Shown in pieces: positions 7,072-11,114 of a stretch of 11,114 nucleotides of DNA. How positions within the stretch are numbered: position 1 is the stretch's first letter; each line of letters begins with the position of its first letter. The notes below the pieces were generated by a model. That model worked only from the letters and a program-made list of their open reading frames with translations. It did not search any database and had not been told where the DNA came from. The stretch comes from Deltaproteobacteria bacterium (GTDB lineage: Bacteria; Myxococcota_A; UBA9160; UBA4427): contig DRKE01000061.1 in NCBI GenBank assembly GCA_011051925.1, positions 1-11,114 on the forward strand. The letters run 5' to 3'. The translations under genes and the position numbers were made by a program.

Positions 7072-7101
7072 CTTATACCCGGTATGGCAGCGGAAATGCA
7101 A
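7072..7101 (-). promoter_or_regulatory. Candidate sigma-70-type promoter of PEP-CTERM gene 1 with palindrome
   Basis: On the minus strand TATAAG (7072-7077) could be a -10 box and TTGCAT (7096-7101) a poor -35 box, 18 bp apart. Transcription would begin near 7065, giving an untranslated leader of about 36 nt before the ATG at 7029. An 11-bp palindrome, ATACCCGGTAT (7075-7085), overlaps the -10 and spacer and could be an operator. This is motif matching only. Confidence 0.4.
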
Positions 7102-7145
7102 GAAAAATCGGGAACGTGGCGCCGATCCCGGGTGACGTGCGAGGG

Positions 7146-7186
7146 CTGTTTCGATCGATCGGAGCCGATCGTCGGATCCGAAACAG
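7146..7186 (-). terminator. Nested stem-loop downstream of PEP-CTERM gene 2
   Basis: CTGTTTCG (7146-7153) pairs with CGAAACAG (7179-7186). Inside it, CGATCG (7156-7161) pairs with CGATCG (7166-7171) around GAGC. It begins about 24 bp past the stop codon of the gene ending at 7210. No T-run follows, so it may be a rho-assisted end or a 3' stabilising structure. The outer arms are the less common AT-containing sequence, which makes chance pairing less likely. Confidence 0.45.
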
Positions 7187-7209
7187 GGCTGCGAATCGCC
7201 GCCTTCGGG

Positions 7210-7854
7210 CTACGCCCGGGGGCGCTGGACCGCCAGCGCCGTCAGACCCAACCCGATCAGCAGGGCGGTGCCGGGCTCTGGAACGACCGCGTTGACATCC
7301 ACCGTGTGCCGGAAGAATCTCGGATTCCCGTTCACGTGGATGGCGAAGCCGACGCCAGCCCCGAATTGCAGCCCGCAGACGAGAGAGGCACCCGTCGAGC
7401 AGTTCCCGGTCGTATTCACGCCCGAGATGTTGAAGGCGATCGGGCTTCCGGCCCCGTTGGGGGTCAGGGTCCCGGAGACCGTCGTGGCCTGGTCGCTGAA
7501 CGCCACCCCGCCGGAGATCGGCGTGACGACGACCGACCCGGAATAGTTGAGATTGGTGAAGTCGACGGACGTCACGGGACCGTCGCTTCCGACGAGTGTG
7601 GCGGGCCCGGCCAGATCGATCGAGAAACTCAACGTGTTGCCCACGAGATCGATCGAACCGGTGACCTGGGAGGGCGCCTGAAGGGAGAAGACCGAACTCA
7701 GGAAGCACGAAGCACTCGTGCACCCCTCGGCCGCATCGAGCGCGCTGGCTGCGGGCACGATCGTGAGGGATGAGGCGGGTGTCGCGACAAGCGAGAACGC
7801 GAGGGCCACGAGAGCGACACGGGGAATGAAGCGACTGGACGATCGGTTTCGCAT
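7210..7854 (-). CDS. PEP-CTERM sorting domain protein 2
   Basis: The 214-residue secreted protein has a signal peptide (basic RNRSSSRFIPR, then hydrophobic VALVALAFSLVA, cleavage near ASS at 27-29). Its PEP-CTERM tail is VPEPGTALLIGLGL from 191, a hydrophobic stretch, and the short basic end QRPRA. The mature part is Gly/Ser/Thr/Val-rich and looks all-beta. Four Cys (45, 50, 152, 160) could form two disulfides outside the cytoplasm. No enzymatic motif is seen and its role is unknown. The start has AAGGA 10 nt upstream (7865-7869). A possible promoter is at 7912-7942. It lies between two other PEP-CTERM genes on the same strand, but gaps of 180 and 333 bp and its own stem-loop suggest a separate transcript. 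Confidence 0.88.
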   Translation of the reverse strand: MRNRSSSRFIPRVALVALAFSLVATPASSLTIVPAASALDAAEGCTSASCFLSSVFSLQAPSQVTGSIDLVGNTLSFSIDLAGPATLVGSDGPVTSVDFTNLNYSGSVVVTPISGGVAFSDQATTVSGTLTPNGAGSPIAFNISGVNTTGNCSTGASLVCGLQFGAGVGFAIHVNGNPRFFRHTVDVNAVVPEPGTALLIGLGLTALAVQRPRA

Positions 7855-7911
7855 CGGGACGAAGTCCTTCTTTCGTGGGCGGGCGTGAACGGCGCGTATC
7901 CGGGTGCCGCC

Positions 7912-7942
7912 ATTCTAAGCGACGTGCGCTCAAATGTGTCAG
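7912..7942 (-). promoter_or_regulatory. Weak candidate promoter of PEP-CTERM gene 2
   Basis: On the minus strand TAGAAT (7912-7917) matches a -10 box in five of six positions, and CTGACA (7937-7942) matches a -35 box in five of six. The 19-bp spacer is longer than usual. It would give an untranslated leader of about 50 nt. Confidence 0.3.
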
Positions 7943-7973
7943 ACTTTATTCGTCGGCCGGTGGGTTTTCTCTG

Positions 7974-8156
7974 CTCGCCACGGGATTGGCCGCGTGGGCT
8001 GCGGGCCAGGCCCACGAGCTGGCGAGGATCCACTCGAGATCCCGAATCCGCGCGTCCGGAGGCGGTCGTGACGCCGGATGTAGACCAGGCAGAGGGGAAA
8101 AGCCCTCTATCTGGCGGCGTCGTCTGCGGATTCCTGGCGCGTCTTCGCCTCGCGCC
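7974..8156. ncRNA. Nested multi-hairpin element between PEP-CTERM genes, possible structured RNA
   Basis: Several long pairings are nested here. In the first arm CTCGCCA (7974-7980) pairs with TGGCGAG (8020-8026), enclosing CGTGGGC (7993-7999) with GCCCACG (8010-8016). In the second arm GAATCCGC (8044-8051) pairs with GCGGATTC (8126-8133). That encloses GACGCC (8070-8075) with GGCGTC (8116-8121), CCAG (8085-8088) with CTGG (8111-8114), and AGAGGG (8091-8096) with CCCTCT (8103-8108) around a GAAAAG loop. A third small hairpin pairs GGCGCG (8136-8141) with CGCGCC (8151-8156). No gene is seen on either strand. It begins about 30 bp beyond the stop codon of PEP-CTERM gene 3 (minus strand), so it may be that gene's 3' end and terminator. 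A separate RNA on either strand is also possible. No known RNA family was recognised. Confidence 0.45.
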
Positions 8157-8187
8157 TGCCCGCTCTGCGCCGGACCGGGGACAGGGA

Positions 8188-8886
8188 CTAGGGTCGAGGG
8201 CGCTGAGCGGAGGCCAGGATCGTGAGCCCGAGGCCGAGGAGAAGGGCCGTACCGGGCTCGGGGACCAGGGTCCCGACGAAGGTGAAATCGGCCTTGACGA
8301 CGACGGCCGGGGCGTTCGGATCCGGGTTGGCGGTCTGCGCGAAGGTCGCGATATTGACTCCGAAGATCCCGAGATTCAGCTGATTGCCGCTGACGGCCAG
8401 GCTCCCCGTCGCGCCCGACGTCTGCGATTGGATGGCGACCGGACCGAAGGCGGACGTGTCGGGAAAGACGCCCGAGACGTCGGCCGACATCAGGGTGTCG
8501 AGAATGAAGGATCCGAGCCCGCTCAACGCGGCCGTCGCACCGACATCGTTGGTCAACATCGAGTTCGTGATCTGGAGCGTGTCGAGGGCGACGACGTTCT
8601 GGTCGAGGTCGAGGTCGATGGGCCCTGCCGCGGTCAACACGATCGAGAGCAGGGTCCCGTTCGCGCTGGCCGTCGGATCGAACACGACGTTCGAGCCATC
8701 GAGGGTCACGTTGACCGTCGACGTCCCCGTCAACACATTGGTCGCGTTGCCGTCGTCCAGGGTCACGCGCAGAATCGCGGATCCCGAATCGAGAGCATAG
8801 GTTGCGGGGGCAGCCGTTGCGGACGTGGATGCAAGCAGGAATCCCGCTGCGATCAGAAACCAGCCTCGGATCAGAACCTTGGGCAT
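8188..8886 (-). CDS. PEP-CTERM sorting domain protein 3
   Basis: The 232-residue secreted protein has a signal peptide (MPKVLIRGWFLIAAGFLLAS, cleavage near ATA-A at 23-26) and a C-terminal PEP-CTERM signal starting VPEPG at 208, with hydrophobic TALLLGLGLTILA and the tail SAQRPRP. The mature part has no Cys. It is rich in Thr, Val, Leu, Asp and Asn and reads like repeated beta strands, with no catalytic motif. Its role is unknown; surface or matrix attachment is inferred from the sorting signal. The start is well fixed: GAGGAAG (8892-8898) lies 5 nt before the ATG. The frame stays open to 9138, but that extension has no ribosome site and no signal-peptide logic. The tail resembles that of PEP-CTERM 2 (QRPR) more than that of PEP-CTERM 1. 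Confidence 0.9.
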   Translation of the reverse strand: MPKVLIRGWFLIAAGFLLASTSATAAPATYALDSGSAILRVTLDDGNATNVLTGTSTVNVTLDGSNVVFDPTASANGTLLSIVLTAAGPIDLDLDQNVVALDTLQITNSMLTNDVGATAALSGLGSFILDTLMSADVSGVFPDTSAFGPVAIQSQTSGATGSLAVSGNQLNLGIFGVNIATFAQTANPDPNAPAVVVKADFTFVGTLVPEPGTALLLGLGLTILASAQRPRP

Positions 8887-8891
8887 GTCGA

Positions 8892-8898
8892 CTTCCTC
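8892..8898 (-). promoter_or_regulatory. Shine-Dalgarno of PEP-CTERM gene 3
   Basis: GAGGAAG on the minus strand ends 5 nt before the ATG at 8886-8884. It decides this start over upstream in-frame ATGs. Confidence 0.7.
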
Positions 8899-8901
8899 AT
8901 T

Positions 8902-8980
8902 TCTCGTTTCCTGACACGTGGACTCGCATCGTTGCGAATCGGGTGTCCTCTTGAATCTCGTTTCCTCGAATCCGTTTCCT
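8902..8980 (-). repeat. Direct repeats upstream of PEP-CTERM gene 3
   Basis: On the minus strand AGGAAACGAGA occurs exactly twice (8902-8912 and 8956-8966), and the related AGGAAACGGA occurs at 8971-8980. The first copy lies 15 nt upstream of the start codon, just before the ribosome site. They could be regulator-binding sites. A 9-bp tandem duplication of GATCATCCG lies next to them at 8989-9006. Confidence 0.5.
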
Positions 8981-9294
8981 GCATTCCAGATCATCCGGAT
9001 CATCCGGCCGGAACGCGATCGATCGGGAACGGATCGTCCGGACCAGCCCTGTTCTCGTCTCTCGTTGCCTCGTCCCTCGCTCGTCTCGCCCGCCCGCGCC
9101 TTCACGTCCGACCGTTCGCCTGGACATCTCCGCATCATTCAGCGTTCCAGGCATTCGTGGCCCGCCGTCCGACGAAGTCCGCGCGAACGCGACTCGTGTT
9201 CGTTCTGGTATCCCGATTCAAGGCGAGGGAAATTGCACACATTCGGGGCGTGGAAACCGATCTGATGGCCTGCCGCTCGAATCCCCGCTCACCC

Positions 9295-9312
9295 GCTGCG
9301 CCGAGGCGCAGC
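9295..9312. repeat. Perfect 8-bp inverted repeat
   Basis: GCTGCGCC (9295-9302) and GGCGCAGC (9305-9312) are separated by GA. The hairpin would be very stable as RNA, but no U-run follows on either strand and no gene ends nearby. Role unknown. Confidence 0.5.
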
Positions 9313-9348
9313 CCATTCCGAACCGATTCCCATCCATTCTGCCGACGA

Positions 9349-9450
9349 TGCATTGCATTCGATTCGTCCATCGTCGTCTATCGATTCATCTACGTACGTC
9401 TTGCATTCGCATCGTAGCTGCATTGCATTATTGCATTCGTCGCATTCGTC
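9349..9450. repeat. Cluster of TTGCATTCG / TGCATTGCATT short repeats
   Basis: TGCATTGCATT occurs at 9349-9359 and 9419-9429. TTGCATTCG occurs at 9353-9361, 9401-9409 and 9431-9439. GCATTCGTC is tandemly doubled at 9433-9450. The base composition differs from the surrounding GC-rich genes. They may be protein-binding sites or relics of slippage. Confidence 0.55.
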
Positions 9451-9925
9451 GAATGTTCGTCCGTCGAGGGATCGATACAACGGGCTCGGTGTGGCGAGTT
9501 CGTTCTCGGGGATTGTTTTTCTTCTTTGCTTCCTTCTTTCTTTCGCGGCGGCCATGTCGCGTCACGCCATGCCGAATTCATGCTGCCTTCCCAGGCACTG
9601 GATCGAGTGGAACCAGTCCCGCCATCCTACACGAACGACCCATTCCTGTGTGACGAAATGAGACGTCCTGCGCGATCTTTTTTCTGCGGGAAGTCGAAGC
9701 CGTGTGTGTGAAGCTGCACATTCCCAACTGCCAGCCACCAAAGCGGATTTCGCCCGGAGCGAGAAGGTCGATCGGGGTCTGGCTCGTGCGGGGAAGGACC
9801 GGATTGAACTCTGGAGCGGTTGGAGTCCGATCTTCGGTCGCAATTCCCGTCCCCGTCGGAGAGCCTGCGACGCCCGCGACCCCCTCGCAATCGACTGCGG
9901 ATGCCGCGCCCGGTTCCTGGGGATG

Positions 9926-11114
9926 TCAGTCCGACCGCCCGTAGATGTCGTCGAAGCGGACGATGTCGTCTTCGCCGAGATAGTTGCCCGATTGGACCTC
10001 GATCAGGATGAGGTCGGTTTTCCCGGGATTCTCGAGGCGATGGGTCGTGCCGAGGGGGATGTAGGTGGATTCATTCTCGCGCAGCAGGCTCTGCTCGTCG
10101 CCGCGGGTCACCCGGGCCGTGCCCTGGACCACGATCCAATGCTCGGCACGGTGGTGATGCATCTGCAGTGAGAGTTTCTCGCCGGGCTTCACCGAGATGC
10201 GCTTGACCTGGAAACGGTCACCCGCGGTGACGGTCTCGTAGGAGCCCCACGGCCTGTAGACACGGGGGTGGAGTTCGGCTTCGACGCGGCCCTCTGCGTC
10301 GAGTCGGCCCACGATCTGCTGGACCTCGTGGGCGCGTTCCCGGGGTGCGACGAGTACGGCGTCGCCCGCTTCGACGATGACGAGATCCCGCAGGCCGATC
10401 GCACTCACGAGCTTCGTCTCCGCACGGACATAGCTGTTCTCGACATCCTGCAGGACCACGTCGCCCAGCGTCACGTTGTTCTGCTCGTCGCCCTCGCCGA
10501 TCTCCCAGAGTGCGGCCCATGAGCCGACATCGCTCCAGCCGATCTCGCACGCGACGACTGCGGCGGAATCGGTCTTCTCCATCAGGGCGTGGTCGATCGA
10601 GATCGAAGGCGAAGTGGCGAAAGCGGTCTCGTCGAGGCGTGTGAAGGTCAGATCGCGCCGGGCGTTCCGGACCGAGCCGCGACAGGCCTCGAGCAGTTCC
10701 GGCTGATGGAGGGCCATTTCGTCGAGCAGCTTCCGCACGGGAAAGACGAACATGCCGCTATTCCAGGAATACTCGCCGGACCTGACGAAGGATCGCGCCC
10801 GGGCGATGTCGGGCTTCTCCACGAACTCCGCGACGCGCGAGGCCCCCGGAACACCATCGAGTTCCGCGCCGCGTCGGATGTATCCGAAGCCGGTTTCGGG
10901 ACGCTCCGGGACGATGCCGAAGGTCGTCAGATGGCCCCGTCGTGCCGATTCGCAGGCGGTTTCGACAGCGGTCCGGAAGGCCGCGGGATCCCGGATGACA
11001 TGGTCGGAGGGAAGGACGAGCAGGATGCCGTCGGGGTCCTGCTCAGCGATCACGAGTGCCGCCGCCGTGATGGCGGGGGCGGTGTTGCGCGCGACCGGCT
11101 CGAGCGCGATCGCC
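9926..11114 (-). CDS. Mannose-1-phosphate guanylyltransferase / mannose-6-phosphate isomerase, N-terminus cut by window edge
   Basis: This is the 3' part, 395 codons, of a ManC/AlgA/CpsB-type bifunctional enzyme that makes GDP-mannose from mannose-6-phosphate via mannose-1-phosphate, for exopolysaccharide or LPS. In order from the cut edge it shows LEPVARNTAPA, LPSDHVI, FVEKP, WNSGMF, SIDHALMEKT and GWSDVGSW of the nucleotidyltransferase domain. A cupin isomerase domain follows, beginning RPWGSYETV, with the metal-binding HHHRAEHW motif and the C-terminal LGEDDIVRFDDIYGR. Full-length members run about 470-480 residues, so roughly 75-85 residues, including the GGxGTRLWP nucleotide loop, lie beyond 11114. 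The GTG at 11053-11051 is internal, because the conserved LEPVARNTAPA motif precedes it. The gene ends at 9926, with about 1 kb of gene-free sequence before PEP-CTERM 3. Which of manC, algA or cpsB is the best symbol cannot be decided without the operon context. Confidence 0.95.
   Translation of the reverse strand, partial: AIALEPVARNTAPAITAAALVIAEQDPDGILLVLPSDHVIRDPAAFRTAVETACESARRGHLTTFGIVPERPETGFGYIRRGAELDGVPGASRVAEFVEKPDIARARSFVRSGEYSWNSGMFVFPVRKLLDEMALHQPELLEACRGSVRNARRDLTFTRLDETAFATSPSISIDHALMEKTDSAAVVACEIGWSDVGSWAALWEIGEGDEQNNVTLGDVVLQDVENSYVRAETKLVSAIGLRDLVIVEAGDAVLVAPRERAHEVQQIVGRLDAEGRVEAELHPRVYRPWGSYETVTAGDRFQVKRISVKPGEKLSLQMHHHRAEHWIVVQGTARVTRGDEQSLLRENESTYIPLGTTHRLENPGKTDLILIEVQSGNYLGEDDIVRFDDIYGRSD

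Larger units (their letters stand above)
8887..9925. other. About 1 kb region without a convincing gene
   Basis: Open frames exist on both strands, but none has a recognisable domain, a good ribosome site or protein-like composition. The longest credible one is an 88-codon minus-strand frame at 9289-9555. The region is visibly less GC-rich and more biased than its flanks. It holds GACGAG-like purine repeats on the minus strand at about 9051-9094, a pyrimidine tract at about 9513-9543, TTGCATTCG repeats at 9353-9439, a strong hairpin at 9295-9312 and direct repeats near 8902-8980. It may be a long upstream regulatory region for PEP-CTERM 3, decayed sequence, or both. Confidence 0.6.

Noticed and set aside
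7085..7100. Sigma-54-like TGGCAG-N5-ATGCA with GG-N10-GC on the plus strand
   Set aside because: It matches the -24/-12 pattern but points away from the PEP-CTERM gene, and no plus-strand gene follows. It also overlaps the better-placed minus-strand promoter.
7960..8140. 6S RNA
   Set aside because: GCGGGCCAG and CTGGCGGCGTC faintly recall 6S segments, but the observed stems do not give the single long hairpin with a central bubble typical of 6S.
8887..9138. N-terminal extension of PEP-CTERM 3
   Set aside because: The internal ATG at 8886 has a good ribosome site and directly begins a standard signal peptide. The extension is Arg/Glu-rich and would bury that signal.
9349..9450. CRISPR array
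   Set aside because: Repeats are only 9-11 bp, irregularly spaced and without unique spacers of constant length.
9289..9555. 88-codon minus-strand open frame
   Set aside because: No recognised domain, and part of its sequence comes from the purine tract and short repeats. An A/G-rich stretch upstream of the ATG is not enough to call a gene.
9353..9661. Plus-strand 102-codon frame with an apparent membrane segment
   Set aside because: The hydrophobic stretch is simply the translation of the pyrimidine tract. There is no ribosome site or homology signal.

Overview
The window is high-GC bacterial chromosome. Signal peptides, a lipobox protein and three PEP-CTERM proteins point to a Gram-negative, exopolysaccharide-producing environmental bacterium. 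A deltaproteobacterial, myxobacterial or Binatia-like lineage fits, but that placement is an inference from gene content. No rRNA, tRNA or CRISPR array was seen.

Layout, left to right. (1) Positions 1-133 are a run of five tight hairpins ending in GAGGATGTCA. They look like the right end of an IS200/IS605 (TnpB, IS1341-type) element, whose transposon-encoded reading frame would lie left of the window. (2) On the minus strand, 3054 to 185, is a translationally coupled pair: a sulfatase-fold lipoprotein whose catalytic residues are replaced, then a membrane-anchored zincin-like protein with HEAGH and a calcium-loop motif. (3) Divergent from it, on the plus strand, are a two-domain VOC (glyoxalase-fold) protein and nadA, quinolinate synthase of NAD biosynthesis. 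(4) Convergent with nadA is a minus-strand haloalkane dehalogenase with the complete catalytic pentad. (5) Three minus-strand genes in a row encode secreted PEP-CTERM proteins (6151-7029, 7210-7854, 8188-8886). (6) About 1 kb from 8887 to 9925 holds no convincing gene, but it has direct repeats, a strong hairpin and a purine/pyrimidine-biased tract. (7) The right edge is the 3' part of a mannose-1-phosphate guanylyltransferase / mannose-6-phosphate isomerase, minus strand, cut by the window end.

How the parts fit. PEP-CTERM proteins are exported and processed by an exosortase, usually in genomes that make exopolysaccharide. The ManC/AlgA-type enzyme supplies GDP-mannose for such polymers, so the right third of the window suits a cell-surface or matrix function. 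No exosortase or glycosyltransferase lies inside the window. NadA, VOC and the dehalogenase look like ordinary metabolic neighbours.

The most notable unexplained signals are two non-coding structured blocks: the probable TnpB omega-RNA end at 1-133, and a nested multi-hairpin element at about 7974-8156 between two PEP-CTERM genes.
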